From the NCBI RefSeq assembly GCF_918797505.1, contig NC_092793.1, forward strand, positions 77,497,912 through 77,561,911: a DNA stretch of 64,000 nt, in the 5' to 3' direction. Numbering within the stretch: position 1 is the first letter of the stretch; each line of letters begins with the position of its first letter. Below, one piece after another: positions 13,501 through 25,710 of this stretch. The stretch comes from Bemisia tabaci. Lineage: Eukaryota; Arthropoda; Insecta; Hemiptera; Aleyrodidae. The notes beneath the pieces are model-generated. The model made no database searches. It was not told the DNA's origin and was given only the letters and a program-made list of their open reading frames with translations. Position numbers and translations under genes: made by a program.

Positions 13501-15275
13501 ATAGCGACTACTTGAATGGTAGACCGCCTGGAAATATTGCAGGTTTCAAATCATCTTACCAGTATTTACTATGTGAATCGGTCTGAGATTATTTCAGAAT
13601 AATAAAAATATATTTTGTTTTAATTCATTAAAATTCAACCAAAATAATTGTGTGATTAATCCACAAGAAGAAACTAAAAAAAGAAAGAAAGAAAAGAAAG
13701 AGAAGAAGTAAAGAAAGAGAAAATTCAACAATGATAGAGGCGTCAATAGGGAGCAATCACAAAACCCTAAGATGATTTAATGATTTGCCTGTAGATTGGT
13801 TCCAATTACCCAATCCAATTCCCCTCTGAAATCTTTCACAAAAGGCCTGAATATATCTGCAAAAGTGCCCGAGGAAAAACGTTCTATCCGTAGAAGGCTG
13901 CAGTCTTAGAATTCAACACAAAAATTTCAATTTGGCAAAAGGCTTGATTACGTATCTAATTACCTCAAATCCAATCTCTGTTTGTCTGACTCTAAGCCAA
14001 ATTCATTTGCTGAGTAGATACGCACTCTTTGATTGTCTCAATATACATACATACATACATTGAGCCCACTCTCTGATTCCATCTCATGTTTTTCTTGAAT
14101 CTCGCTTGTTTTCCACTCATAGTCTCATTCAATTTGATAGCAGGATGAAGGGTGGAGAAGGTTTAGTCCAAGAGCCTGTCTTGGGGACTGGTCTGTATAA
14201 AGTTGTCGGAACTCAGCCTATTGACTTGGCCGCCCACTTGAGGTTACTTGGTGAATCATTGAACATCATCGGTGAACGTTTGAAGGAACATGAGGTAACT
14301 GCCTTTAATTATTTGTATTTCATACATGAGACTAGTTTTATGATCCTTTAAGGCCATTTATAAGAGCACTATGTTATAGGGATTTTAATACTGTTATTGG
14401 CTTGATAACAGTTCAATTTATTCTAAGCCATGGTAGGAAGAGGAGAGGAATCGAAGTCAAAATCCATCATGAGCTCTCTCTCTTTTCTCATTCACCAGCA
14501 ACTGCATTTTAAAAGTAATCATAGAACTTTCTAAGACTTCATTGTAGCCCCAAGTCATTGAGATGATGCTGCACAATTTTCACATGCCTGTCATCTCTCT
14601 CTTTTTTTTTTTTTTTTTTTTTTTGCTTTCATCATTCTAGGAACTAGAGCGTCTGCAGGCAAAAAGGCCGTAGTGTATGGAAAAAAATTTCAGACAGTCT
14701 TTGTCCAGATAGGTTGAAAAGTCAGAATTTAAGTTTTCGCCAATAAAGACCCTAGTATTCCAAAGAATCAGTCACAAACGATTGAGATAATTTTTGGTGC
14801 CAAAAGACAGTGTAATGTCGCATCTAAAATTAAAAATATTGAGCCCTCAACAGCATTTTTTAAAAATTTCATAAGGTACCTATCAAAACTTCATCTTTGA
14901 TTTTCCAACTTTAATTTTATAATTTCTATTTGATAATTCCTGGTGTTTTTTGTTCTGGACTGCCCATGAGACACTCCTGAAAACAGTCCTACTGGTGTCT
15001 TCATTCAGAGATTTTTGACTTGAAGGTCCCTTTTGTTTTGTATAGTGATCTATATTATGTGGAGGAAAAATCCTTAACTCATAATTTTTTGTGCCTTCCA
15101 TTTTCAGGGGCAAATAGCTGTGTCTGGGAGCTATTCTGTACTATTGGATTCTTTGATTTGTGCGCTAGGACCTCTGATGTGTTTGATGCAGCAAGTTGGA
15201 GAAACCAACATCATACCAAATGATAGATATGCTCAAGTATTGGATAATATAGCCTATATAATGCCTGGCCTGTAA
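4544..15275 (+). CDS. HMGXB4: HMGXB4 (HMG2L1), HMG-box containing protein 4; N-terminal exon not found
   Basis: Ten exons share one frame: 4544-4657, 5026-5111, 6696-6810, 7876-7955, 9681-9782, 10966-11041, 11311-11375, 12914-13137, 14144-14294 and 15108-15275, giving 392 codons before TAA. Exon 1 here starts at codon position 2, so at least one upstream coding exon is missing. It encodes a basic patch ([16 protein letters not shown]). Exon 4 is acidic ([11 protein letters not shown]). A single HMG box spans 10966 to about 12960 ([34 protein letters not shown]). The C-terminus has the conserved family domain [20 protein letters not shown], then [13 protein letters not shown] and the invariant ending [11 protein letters not shown]. 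Known role: nuclear protein linked to transcription regulation and Wnt signalling. The exon at 14144 has a second in-frame acceptor at 14122, adding 7 residues. Most large introns carry transposon remains. Identity is secure from the C-terminus and HMG box. Confidence 0.93.
6148..6567. mobile_element. MITE-like inverted repeat in HMGXB4 intron
   Basis: The ends AGGGGTTGTTTCACGATAAC and GTTATCGTGAAACCACCCTT are inverted repeats. Pairing continues inward for about 150 bases per side (CACTCAAATTTTTT with AAAAAATTTGAGTG, and the GTAACAGACAACAC region with its partner). There is no coding sequence. Confidence 0.78.
7030..7380. repeat. Possible fragment related to the 31.5 kb MITE
   Basis: Around 7099-7121 the sequence ATGAGATATATCGCATG matches the interior of the 31538-31988 inverted repeat. 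Nothing else in this intronic stretch could be assigned. Confidence 0.35.
8561..9546. mobile_element. Fold-back hairpin derived from a mariner-like transposon
   Basis: Arms 8561-9038 and 9068-9546 are near-perfect inverted copies separated by a 29-base spacer (9039-9067). Both outer ends read TACATAGGCTGTCCCAAAAC going inward. Each arm encodes the same peptide fragments, and the inner part contains an open frame beginning at 8957 ([20 protein letters not shown]). That frame resembles the helix-turn-helix N-terminus of mariner/SETMAR-type transposases (EQR..I..CV....SA.ET pattern). The frame is cut off at the palindrome centre, so no functional transposase remains. The element sits in an HMGXB4 intron. 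Mariner assignment is inferred from about 30 residues. Confidence 0.8.
10450..10703 (+). mobile_element. Retroposon 3' end with AATAAA and 29-base poly(A)
   Basis: An AATAAA at about 10640 is followed 29 bases later by 29 consecutive A residues (10675-10703). Upstream is a non-AT stretch (GTCGTAGAGCGCGAGGGAG) unlike the surrounding intron. This is the layout of a retroposed transcript or LINE/SINE 3' end. The left boundary is a guess and no target-site duplication was identified. Confidence 0.5.
11439..12315. mobile_element. Fold-back element with internally repeated arms and a candidate 10-bp target duplication
   Basis: CAAAAGATAA occurs at 11439-11448 and again at 12306-12315. Between them the left arm (11449 to about 11760) and right arm (about 12080-12305) are imperfect inverted repeats. 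The arms contain short repeated words such as AAAACGCTATTCGTCAGTAC, and a second series containing AAGGTGACTTT-type words. A 9-10 bp duplication fits Foldback or Mutator-like elements. No protein is encoded. Confidence 0.65.
13676..13722. repeat. GAAA-rich simple repeat
   Basis: A purine tract of AAAG/AAAGA units in the HMGXB4 intron before exon 14144. A (CATA)n run also occurs at about 14042-14060 and poly-T at about 14601-14624. Confidence 0.8.
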
Positions 15276-15490
15276 ATACATAGTTCATTTATTTTTATCT
15301 TATAAACTTAGGATTAATTAAGTTTTAACCGATTTTATGAGTCTGTGATGAAAGAAATGAAAGCACATTTCTTTTTGACCCGAAATACAGTTGTACCTTC
15401 TTTAAGATATATTTTCTATAGTTAATGTCATACTTACTTCATCTCCTAGAAATTTTGTGTGAACTTTCCAAATATTTTCTCTGGATAGGA

Positions 15491-15506
15491 AATAAAAATT
15501 AATAAA
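15491..15506 (+). promoter_or_regulatory. HMGXB4 polyadenylation signals (two AATAAA)
   Basis: AATAAA at 15491-15496 and again at 15501-15506, about 216-231 bases after the HMGXB4 stop codon. These are the best candidates for the 3' end. Confidence 0.5.
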
Positions 15507-17643
15507 ACTAGAGACAGAATCTTTTCATTGCATTTCCTCGAGTCCTAGAAAGAAAATTCCCTGAGAAAAAAATTCTTGATTATCTATTAATGAAAAAACA
15601 TTCAATATGAAGATTTTTCTCAAGTAGGTGGAATATCTTTTTTGACCAACTTAACAATAAGTCTGCTAATAATCACTTAAATCTAGAATATTTAAATGCA
15701 ATTTTTCCGCAAAAATAACTTTATTGTCCAAAAAGAAGGAAAGTCCAGTTGTACATAGGATCAGATATTTCATAATGGGCCTGTTGCAAACTTTTGCTAG
15801 AGCAAAAATAAGAGTTGTTTCTTGTAGATAATGCCTCAAAAATCACGATGAGCGCATCGGCAAAGTCTGGATTGCACTCATAACTTCACAATCTGCGTAA
15901 GAAATTTGCATTTTTTTAAGCTTCCCGCTTCAAAAACGATACTACAGCACAGGTGAACATTTTGTTAGAGGAGTCGCTCCATCGTCGGCGATATTCATCA
16001 TGGCCGACGCTTGCGCGCAGTTCCGCGCGTAATTCGAGGAGAGTTCAAGGTCAATCATGGTCTCATCCAGTTCTGGTGTTATCTCGTCCCATCAAACTTG
16101 TTTTGGCGGATTGGCGTCGGCCATGATGATTATTGCCGACGATGGAACGACTCCTCTTACAAAATGTTCACCTGTGCCGTAGTATCGTTTTTGAAGCGGG
16201 AAGCTCAAAAAACCGCAGATTTCTTATGCAGACTGTGAAGTTATGAGTGCATTTCAGACTTTGCCGATGCGCTCATCGTGATTTTTGAGGCATTATGTAT
16301 AAGAAACAACTCTTATTTTTGCTCTAGCAAAAGTTTGCAACAGGCCCATTAGGAATATTTTTTATCATAGGTGAAATAAATAGTTGATCATTTTCTATCG
16401 ATTGATTTTTGTATCATCATCAAAAGTTGACAAAATCTTATTAGGGAGTCAGATTTTCTGGTCCAAAAGACTCCATGAGTCTGCTGGGCTGCGTGACGGT
16501 AAGTAAGGGGTATCGAAAATGGTCAAAAACACCCGATTCCCAACTTAGGAAGCCTCAAGGAGCTGCGAAACCATTCGAAATCGTTAGTACACCTTAAAGT
16601 ATGTAGGATTAGTCGGTTTTTTTGCATAAAGAATATTTGGGCCAAGATCGAGAAAACTTGTCTGGCTCCCATAAACTGTAGGGGTTGTTTACCTCTTCAC
16701 TTCAATAGCAAGGTAGGAACAGGGAAAAGCCACGTTAGGTAGCATGGAAATTTATTTGCAATTTTTAATCTGTAATTTATTTGAGATGGCTACATTACCC
16801 CATTATGGTTGTACAGTACATTACCTAAAAGTGCATATCAGTGCCCCAAAGCCAAAAGGTACTTAACTTACATTTTTGAAGAATCTATTTTGTGTCATTT
16901 TGGTGATCTCCAATTACAGTTTCTTGTGTGGAAAATTGGGTAGCTCTATCTCGCCGAGTATGGGATACGGAATTTCAGAAATTGCTATTTATATAGGAAT
17001 CAATGAAGACAACGACAACATTTTTCCCTGGTATCTCGGAATGACTAAAATGGGGCTAGGTACCTTTTGACTCTGGGGTGCTTATATGTTTGTTAAAAGA
17101 AAACAAAACATATGTCCTGTGGAAAAAATCTGGAGAAGGCTGCCTAATATCAATTGTTATGGTCATGAAATTAAATGAAAAAATAAATATATTTTCAAAA
17201 CTATTTTTAATGTTGGTATTAAAGACCCACGGTTAATTTTTCGACTTCTCTTAAGACTCCATGCAAATGGCCTCTTTACACTATAACGTACACGGTGACT
17301 GAAAGGGCTCAGATAAATTACGAGACAAAAATTCAAGTAAGATTGCATAAAATATTGTAGCAGCTAACAAACAGCATCCATTCAAAGCTGCAGCATTGAG
17401 AGCATTTAAGACACCAGTGAATTTTTTAACCTTTAAAATTTTCCTTTAGCAGACTATTTTTATGTATTGAGTGATTTTCACTCAAAAGCATTTTTTCATG
17501 AAAAGTTTCAGGAAAAAGTGGTTCAACCGGCAAGAACGAAGCCTTTTTTTATGATTGCCAGTTATGGAACATTTTTTGTTCAAGATTTTTTTTTTCGGAG
17601 GAACTTCTTTTCCCTGAGAAAATCTTAACAATACTTCGTTACC
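15507..17643. other. Intergenic space between HMGXB4 and misato 3' ends
   Basis: The two genes converge here. Apart from the MITE at 15777-16347 no gene was recognised. The small open frames (e.g. near 16876-17070) have no exon-like borders or recognisable motifs. Confidence 0.6.
15777..16347. mobile_element. MITE, family B full-length copy (TIR GGGCCTGTTGCAAACTTTTG)
   Basis: Both ends carry GGGCCTGTTGCAAAC followed by TTTTGCTAGAGCAAAAATAA in opposite orientation. Pairing continues for some 250 bases per arm. The centre contains paired CATCGTCGGC and GCCGACGATG words around ATGGCCGAC. A truncated relative lies at 20588-21006. Confidence 0.85.
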
Positions 17644-17649
17644 TTTATT
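17644..17649 (-). promoter_or_regulatory. misato polyadenylation signal (AATAAA on minus strand)
   Basis: TTTATT on the plus strand reads AATAAA on the minus strand, 109 bases past the misato stop. Confidence 0.5.
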
Positions 17650-17757
17650 ATTTCACAAAATTCATTTTTCCAAGGTTAACTCTTACAAGTTTTGGAAGCC
17701 CCTTTGCCTGAGAAAAGTTCATGTAAGACGGGCGACTTAAAATCAATTTCTGCTCTA

Positions 17758-20700
17758 TCAAATGAACATGTTATCGGAATAACATTCTGACAAACATAAA
17801 AGAGTCTCCTTTGCTTCTGAATAATCTTCCACTTCCAAATCTGATGTAGCTGATTTAAGGATCCGACGTAAATTCAGTCGACTGGCTTCAGAATGTAACG
17901 AGGATAACATGTCACCAGTTGATTTGGCGCTCTGTAACCCTGCTATGGACGAAGATTTTTCTACAGCTGTGAACAATAAAGAGTAAAGAGATTAAACTTC
18001 AGTGATGTCTATTAAATTTACTTTAAAGCCTAAAATGTAACTATAGAAACAAATTATTTCAGGGAGGAAAATTTAAAAAACTTTTTCTCAAAACTACATT
18101 TTTCTGATTGCCAACGGTAAACCATTTTAACACCGTTTGTTTTGATAATATTTAACTTCCTCTGGGTCAAGATATTACTAAAACTCAATTTGGAGGTATT
18201 AGGTCCTTGGGTCACATTTTCTAAAAAGCACAATGAGTCACTTGTGCTGGGCACAGAATCGTGTTCTGATGCTTGATTCTTGTAGATTAGCTAAAAATAA
18301 TTAGATCTGCCTAAACAGCAACCTCCTGCGTTCAATATTAGTCGAGATATCGCCCTTTAAGTCAGGTTTTTTATGTCATCCACTGCGGTAATGACACGGC
18401 CTTGGTTTCTTTCACTTTGCTTCTATCTGAGTTTCACGTTGAACAACCAGCACAAATGTGTGTCACACCGAAAGATGAAAGCAAGGTGGAAAGAACCAAG
18501 GGTGTCACTACCGCAGTAGATGACGTCAAAAACTCGACTTTTCGAGGGGTGATATCTTGGTTGATATTGAACAGAGAAAGTTGCTGTTTGAACACGTCTT
18601 TTTATTTTTCGCTGATTTACAAGAATCAAGCATCAAAACACGATTCTGTGACCAGCGCAACTGACCCATTTTTTGAGAGTGGACTTTTAGATATAACTTT
18701 TCCTCCACCCTTATGACAAATTCACAATACTGAAAGACCCTCCCTTTCCTTGTAAATACTTAACACAGTTTTTTTAAGGCTTTTGTGACCTTCAGTGATA
18801 AGAAGCTAAAACAATAAGGATCAATATTCTTTCACACCTGGGAGTTGATCTCAAGTATTTTTGCAGGAATAGGGTGATTTGATGATGACCCAATGCGCAG
18901 TGAGAGGAAAAAGCCAGCCAATTACGAGCTCTCCGGTTGGTAAAATGTTGAACGAAAATATTTCATAATTTTACTGATACCCTAACGATTTAAGAGAGAT
19001 TATTCCTCAATTTCTTAATATCAAAAGGTGATGTTCATTGAGCTGTCACGAACAAAATGAATTTTCAGTTTGCTCACCCATAAATGAAGGTCTAGGATTT
19101 GAGGAGAAAGAACCATCACGCTGTATGTGTTCTGAGAAAATATTGGGGTATGGTGCTGTCGTGGATATATTTTCCTCAATCGAAATCACTTGCGACGAAA
19201 CCCCATCACACGAGAATGTCAGATAGGCATCCAGCATTCCAGCAGATGTAGTATGGTTGAAAAGAGGGTTACATTGGTCCTGCGGTCTTAAAATGCTGAA
19301 ACATAGTTAATTTTAATGTGATACATACTTTAGATGAAATTGAAGAATGGGAGAAAATTCAGCAGCTGGTAAAACAGGCAAAGATCTAAAATTACACTGC
19401 TTAAGCTGACAAATTTAAAATAAATAAGAAACTTTGGAGTTGAATCATTATTGATACTGGTGTATGAGATCTTCCAGCTATTTGCCTAAGTTTGCCTTTT
19501 TTTGGCATGTTCTGACCTAAGCGAAACAGATATCGATGGTGAAACTCCCAAACTACGTATATCGATTTGCGACATTGCAGACTTCTTCTCATACTTCATT
19601 TTATAAATAAAGAACTACTTAACATCACTTTTTAAAAACTTCCATGATTTTTTCTCTATACAAAGCAAATTCTGAGAAAAATTCAAGGAATGGTGTTGAC
19701 TTGTTCCTCCATTAAGTAATAAAACAGGAATGGGGATTTTCATATACCGCAAATAAGATACGCAGTTTGGGAGTTCTGCCATCAATGTGTAAAAAAACAT
19801 TGACACGCTGAAATAAGCCAGAATTATTCAATTTCGATGAGGACTTACGTTGGGACAAGCTGGTGCTTTTGGATGCCCCTAACTGCTATAGATTGAAGGG
19901 CGACACTTTCATCCACCTCACAATGAGGCGTCAAACTTGACCACAGTGGTCCTTCCCACAGCTCCAGAGTTCTGAGTAGATTTCCATTCTCTCCGAGTGC
20001 AAATGGAAGAGAGAGGACAGCGTTTGCCATTTTCCGACCGGTAGGAGTGACAGAAGAGCAAAGATTCAACATTCGATAAGCATCACTTCGACGTCTGTAG
20101 TATAGGGATATAGTTTCGAGGTAAGATGCTAAAATCGCACTTGTGTGATAAGAAAAGTTTACCTACCAACATAAAAAATATTTTAATTAGAAGACCAGAA
20201 AATCGATTAAGCAATCATTAAAACTAGAGTACCGGGCAGTTAACAGTATTCATAGGGGGGATGGTTGAGACCTTGAATGAATGTAAGAGGCAAGCACATT
20301 TTTGAGTAATGTGAAAAAAATTGACCTCAAAGGCATAATTTTCAGCTCTACTCAGTTTAAACTTTTTGCAATCTATAAGACTCATTCAAGACAATTTGAC
20401 TTCAGCAGAGCGGTTTTTTCCTTCAGGTTGTAACCCTTCCGATCTGCAAGACAGATAAAGAAAGGTGGTCGCATTTCGAGTTGAGCCGCCATTTTAAAGG
20501 CTGTGATGGGCAGAGGGTACATACTTTGCCATGCAATCAGGATGTACCCGAGATGTACCCAGAAATGTACCCAATGCAGCGTGACGTCTCATCGTCGGCA
20601 ATATTCATCATGGCCGACGACAATCCGCCAAAACAAGTGTGCTGGGACGAGATAACACATGACCAGGATACGACCAGTGACAATCGGCGTGTTTAGGTTC

Positions 20701-23700
20701 ATATTTTCCTCGCCTGCCTTGATTGACCTTGATCTCTCCTCAAATTAGGCGCAGAACTGCGGAAGCGTCGGCCATGAAGAATATTGCCGACGATGGAACG
20801 ACTCCTCCAGCAAATTGTTCACCTGTGCTGTAGTATCGTTTTTTGAAGCGGGAAGCTTAAAAACACGCAAATTTCTTTCGCAGATTGTGAAGTTATGAGT
20901 GCATTTCAGACTTTGCCAATGCGCTCATCTTGATTTTTGAGACATTATTATCTATAAGTAACAACTCTTATTTTTGCTCTAGCAAAAGTTTGCAACAGGC
21001 CTATTAAAACTGTAATAACATATAAAGGTATCTAACTTACATCGTAATTAAGGTGCTGAAAATTTCTTCCTGGGCCGTACTGTCGCCACGTTGTGTTGTG
21101 GCAAGACATAGGCACAACCAATGAGGAAAATTCACTGGATTTGGCAAATGCCATGACTAGATTTACTATTCTCATAGACTCTTCGTCGGTCGAGTGACTG
21201 GAGCTGGTGGACATCAGTACAGGGAACGTCAGAACAGACTTGGAATTATATTCATCATTTAAGTACTGCAAAGCCTCGCCTGCCAAACCAGAGAATCCGT
21301 TTGTACTATCCATCAAAATTTGGAAGCCCTGAAAGAGGAAAAGGGATTCTTAGATGATTAGAATTTTTTTTTAAAAAACATAGAGAAAATCTCCGAAGAA
21401 AGGAACTCTCAATATAATTCGGCAGCCAATCCGCACGTCACAAAAGGAGCTGAGATGTGACTCTTTAATCGTCCCTTAATTGTTAAGAGATGGAATCTTG
21501 ATTCATCCATCATTTTCATTGAATTTTCCATGATTTTGCAAACATAGATGACAAAAATTCCTCAACTTTCTCAAACAATAATTTACGTACAGGTATAGAA
21601 GGAAAGTAATTTTTCTAAACCTTTTTTTGTTTCAATTAACATTAAGCTTCTGTTGTTTTGTTTTTCCATCTTCCTTTATAATTTACGAACTGCAGATTAG
21701 AACAATTACCTAATTTTTTTTTACCAGAAAAAGAGAATCATAAGTAAACTAGTAAACATGTTGCCATTATCGAAGTAAGTTGGGGGAAAAAACAGTGAGC
21801 CAAGTTCACTAAATACTTTCAAAGGACACACGGATAAGAAAAAAAACTCAACTGACCCATTGGTACAGAGTGTCAAATTAAAGAGTGAAATAATAGAAAT
21901 AGATAACTTACTTGCAAATTATCCGACTCTTCAACAAAAAGTCGACACTTATCACACCAATCTTCTCCAAAATTTGGCGAATTCCATACTTCTGAACCTT
22001 GAATGTAGGACTCAAATGGTCGATTGTTATCATTGTGCTTATACTCATTCACTATTGATAAAGTTCTTGGGTGGAATCTGGTTTTCAAGTAATCTGACCA
22101 TACATTAATATCATTGTCTAATTCAAAAATCATTTTTCCATTCTCTGGAACGCCTGAAAAAGAAAAGAAAATACTGACAGGGATCGAAGATGAAGAGGTT
22201 TAACTGTGGAGGAGGATTTTTGATTTAAAGTTACTGATGTAATTGTTACTTGAAAAGAATGATCTATTATTTGAAAAAATAATTTTGGGTCCACTCTATA
22301 TATGTGACTATTCGCAGGATAAGAGGCCTGGTATTAAGAATCTAAAAATCCTACATTAGATATCCCGACACAGAGGAGTGTTTCGTTTAAATTTTGGGAC
22401 AAACCCCCCCCCCCCAAAAAAAAAAAAAAAATATCAAGTCAAATAAGAGGTATGATGGTAGGAAATTTGAAAGATTTAAAAGACACACTTAATGAAAACG
22501 TTATTGTTGGTTTTTTTTTTTTAAATCTTTGACTTTTTATCAGGACTTAAAATCTTTAGGATAAAATGCAACATTCTTTACTTTTGTGCCAGATTATTCT
22601 TACTTTTAGCGATACTATGGCGAATTTTCCATCCAAGACTAAGAAATCGAATTTTTAACTTTCCTTCCAATATATCACTCTCTGGAAAAATTTCCTTCAC
22701 AGCCATAAGGTCACTTTGCCTGCAGACCATTAAAAATGTTTATTTTTCATCCTTAAAAAAATGTATCTCAAAAAAGAAATTTGTTTGTGAAATATCTATC
22801 TCTTGAAAGATTACCTTCGCCGTCCTCTTTCTCAAGGTTTTGTAAAAATTCATTTTTTACTGGCTGATCTGTTGTAACAACTTCAATCTTGTCTTCTTGC
22901 CATGGTATGGTCTCAGGCGAAGGAACTCCTGGATCATCGTACAACTCCCCGGATGTTTTTAAATGATTTAAACTACCATGCAAGTCAACAACAATAGCTC
23001 TAGGAGTAAAAGTGACCTCGTTCTGAAACAATCGAATCATCATGGAAAGTTATACAAAATGCGTAATTGAAAATCCAAATTCTTTTCTATAAGAATCTGA
23101 AAAGACTTTTGGTCTTTCGTTCCCCCATTACTGATGAAATGAAGAGCTAAAAGCGCTGTGTATTTTGACAGAAGAAACTTCTGTAATACCATAGTCCAGA
23201 GATGAAACAGCATATCTACGTTAGGAAAATTGCAAATTTCTTGTTTTATTTTATTTTCTCCTCAGGATTATTGATCATTGCTATTGAACATAATTTTATG
23301 GGTTTTCGCTCAGCCCTTTGAAGAATCTTCTTAGAAAATTTTGTAGGAAAATGTTCGGTAATCTTGTGTAAAGTCAATGAAGCAGCAGGCCTAAAATACA
23401 AAATTATCTAATAATAATATTATGAAGCATTATACCAAAATATTACAAACAGGTAACTGTAAATTGTTATACTCTAAGAGTTTTAACAACATTACCCCCA
23501 TCATATAAATGGCCATAGTACCTAACTGGTTATTTCTGTTTGCGATGCTGCAGACATCCTGTCGTAATTATTTTTTGTTTAGAAAACTAGACAACCTCGG
23601 TTTCTTGCAAACTTCCTTGATTTTCTTCTATGTTAGCAGAACAATCTGTGCAAATTTCAAGCTGTAAAGTTGACTTGTTTCTCTTCAAAAAATAAAATAG

Positions 23701-25346
23701 GAGTGGAAATTTTGAAACATAGGAATAGAGATACATTGTTGTGCTCATTGGTCATCAAACCAATTATTAGGTCAATTATTATTGTCAGGTGTCACACCTT
23801 GTTTATAGGTGTCAAACCTTGGATACATTTGGTTGACTTTTTTAATTGTTACTGAGAACACTCAGTGTTTAAGTACAGATTGTAACTTGGCCGATCATGC
23901 TATTTTATAATCAGTTTTGGAACAGAATTCATAGGAAAATTATGAAAAATCTTGGACTTGAAGCAAGAGTACATAAGCTTTGCATACTGCTTGTAAGATT
24001 TACAGATTCAAAAGAGGAAGAAATAATTTTTACCCGGTGGTTGATGCCCTCCCTGTAGAGAACATCATGATTTATTTCAGAAGGTGGACTTGTGGGATCA
24101 TAAATAAATCCAGACTCCTGGAACATCAAAGAAAAAAGAGATCAGTACACATGGAGAATCCTTCATCCCAAAATTAAACCCTCGGGTAACACCTGCACAT
24201 CAAGAGGATCCTGAACCTACTGGCCCGCCTCCTGTCCCAGACATGTAAAATGTTGTACAATAATCTCCCTCTCTATACAATGAATCAGAACTGACCAAAC
24301 AATTTTTTGTCAAAATGAGCGGTGCTGTGATCAACATATTCTCGTTAAAATGAGTTTTGATAGAGAGAAAGTACAGCATATAAGAAGTAAAGAGGCAAAC
24401 AAAAAACAAAAAAACAAAAACAAAAAATTCTCACTGACTTTACTTCTTTGAATTGCGTAATTCATGCCGGAAAAGAATGTAGGAGGAGTGCAGGTATGAG
24501 GAGCTTCTGAGCAAAAGATGGAAAACGGGACACCAGCTTACATTACTTAGTAGGTATTGAAATCTTGCATCCACTGAAAAAGTTGTACTAATTCTTTAAT
24601 CAAAAGCCAAAAAATATGTCATCGCTTTTAAAAATTTTGAATGCAAAAGAGTTACATTCGCTGCATATCGGAAACTTTCAGAGCAACTTGAGAGATACAA
24701 TGAAATATATAATGAGTAATATACCAGTTTGAGTAGAGGTGTTGTCAGCTAAGTTGGCATTTGTTTACATTCCACTTGCATGAGATTAAAATGCAATTGT
24801 TCAATAGCAAACAAGGATTGGCCGCAGCCCAATCCTGAGCATAGCAAATCCTAGATCCCAATTGGACAACTGCATCACAGTTGCGAGCAAACGGAATGTA
24901 GACGAGTGCCGACTTGGCTGACGACACCTCTGGGCTTTTTATATGCATGTCACTGGGATAGACAAGCTATGTAACTGAAAGTAAATTTATGAGATTCTCG
25001 CAATTTTGTATTGCTATCAAAGCGCTAGTTTAAAAGGATATCGATATTAAGAGAAACTCTAGTTCCTCTCAGTAAACGCTTCTAGTATCTTCTGCTCACA
25101 AATACATATCTAAAATGGCTCCTGCCAATAAAATGCAACCACACAAAGTATTTGTCTGCCTGGCTTTTAGTTCAGATGGTGTTAAGGACCATTCAGTAAG
25201 TGCCGTAAGCACTAGTTTAGTGTTTAAAACAATGCACGCTTATGAATAAACAATCCTTCGTTTACCTGAATATTCCACCAGTGAGCTCCAACAAAGTTGG
25301 ACTGGTGACCAAACTGAAGGGTTATGACTTCTCTGCCTGAACTCAT
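17758..25346 (-). CDS. misato: Protein misato (MSTO1/DML1 homolog), tubulin-like mitochondrial distribution factor
   Basis: Eight minus-strand exons: 25266-25346, 24034-24117, 22815-23022, 21912-22153, 21041-21328, 19849-20162, 19078-19295 and 17758-17966. The total is 1644 bases and 547 aa, with matching phases at all junctions. Residues 1-27 carry the tubulin-like N-terminal segment (REVITLQFGHQSNFVGAHWW). NHDVLYREG follows in exon 2, VDLHGSLNHLKTSGELYDDP in exon 3, WSDYLKTRFHPRTL in exon 4, GFSGLAGEALQYLNDEY in exon 5, and HTSAILASYLET plus CSSVTPTGRKMANAVLSLPF in exon 6. The C-terminus has the LHSEASRLNLRR...LSECYSDN pattern of the family. Known role: Misato affects mitochondrial morphology and, in flies, spindle and chromosome behaviour. 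Length matches the family (about 540-570 aa). Introns hold at least three MITE-like elements. An upstream ATG frame (25551) overlaps the start on the same strand. Confidence 0.95.
18234..18667. mobile_element. MITE-like inverted repeat in last misato intron
   Basis: The left arm from TGAGTCACTTGTGCTGG and the right arm ending CCAGCGCAACTGACCC pair as inverted repeats. Both arms include CACAGAATCGTGTT and GATGCTTGATTCTTGTA words and continue about 190 bases per side. No coding sequence. Confidence 0.8.
19531..19788. mobile_element. MITE, family A copy 2
   Basis: Starts TATCGATGGTGAAACTCCC and ends with the inverted counterpart GGGAGTTCTGCCATCAAT. The interior has GCGACATTGCAGACTTCTTC, matching copy 1. 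It lies in the misato intron between exons 6 and 7. Confidence 0.78.
20588..21006. mobile_element. MITE, family B truncated copy
   Basis: The right half matches the 15.8 kb element closely (GAAGCGGGAAGCTTAAAAA, TTTTGCTCTAGCAAAAGTTT, GCAACAGGCC), and the central ATGGCCGAC palindrome is present. The left terminal repeat is missing and unrelated sequence joins near 20580. It lies in a misato intron. Confidence 0.8.
23505..23670. repeat. Degenerate family A MITE fragment
   Basis: GCGATGCTGCAGACATCCTGT and the following sequence resemble the interior of family A copies, without recognisable ends. It is in the misato intron between exons 2 and 3. Confidence 0.45.
24735..24931. mobile_element. Short MITE-like inverted repeat (TIR AGAGGTGTYGTCAGC)
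   Basis: The left end AGAGGTGTTGTCAGCTAAG and right end CTTGGCTGACGACACCTCT pair as inverted repeats. Pairing continues through GTTTACATTCC and GGAATGTAGAC, about 50 bases per arm. It lies in the first misato intron. Confidence 0.78.
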
Positions 25347-25686
25347 TATGTATCACATCCAAACAGGCATCACATGAAGATCGGAGACACTCAAGGGTAA
25401 AACTTTGTTCGTCAAGCCAGCTATTCTCTGAACGACGATACAACTCAGAGATGTAATAAATAGCTGATGTGCTTTTATTACGTGATTTCTGCGACGCAAT
25501 TGTGAAGGACAGAGATTTAATTATAAAATTAGTGGAGACACGAAACTGCATGTGAAGAGGTAGGTAAATATAAACATAACCTAGAAATTTTTTTTTTTTT
25601 TTTTGCTGGTTTAGTGGCTTATATTCCGTTGGAACCTACAGCCATCGATAGACAGTATTTATTGTCACAGAATATATAGGAGGTGG

Positions 25687-25710
25687 GCTACTTCCCCAAA
25701 CGGTATTTTA
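25687..25710 (-). repeat. 24-base word shared with 30718-30741 in inverted orientation
   Basis: The minus strand reads TAAAATACCGTTTGGGG and then AAGTAGC, exactly as on the plus strand at 30718-30741. It lies about 340 bases upstream of the misato start codon. Confidence 0.7.

Noticed and set aside
25240..25551. 103-codon minus-strand frame as a separate gene
   Set aside because: It overlaps misato exon 1 in another frame and has no recognised motif; at most it is an upstream open frame in the misato leader.
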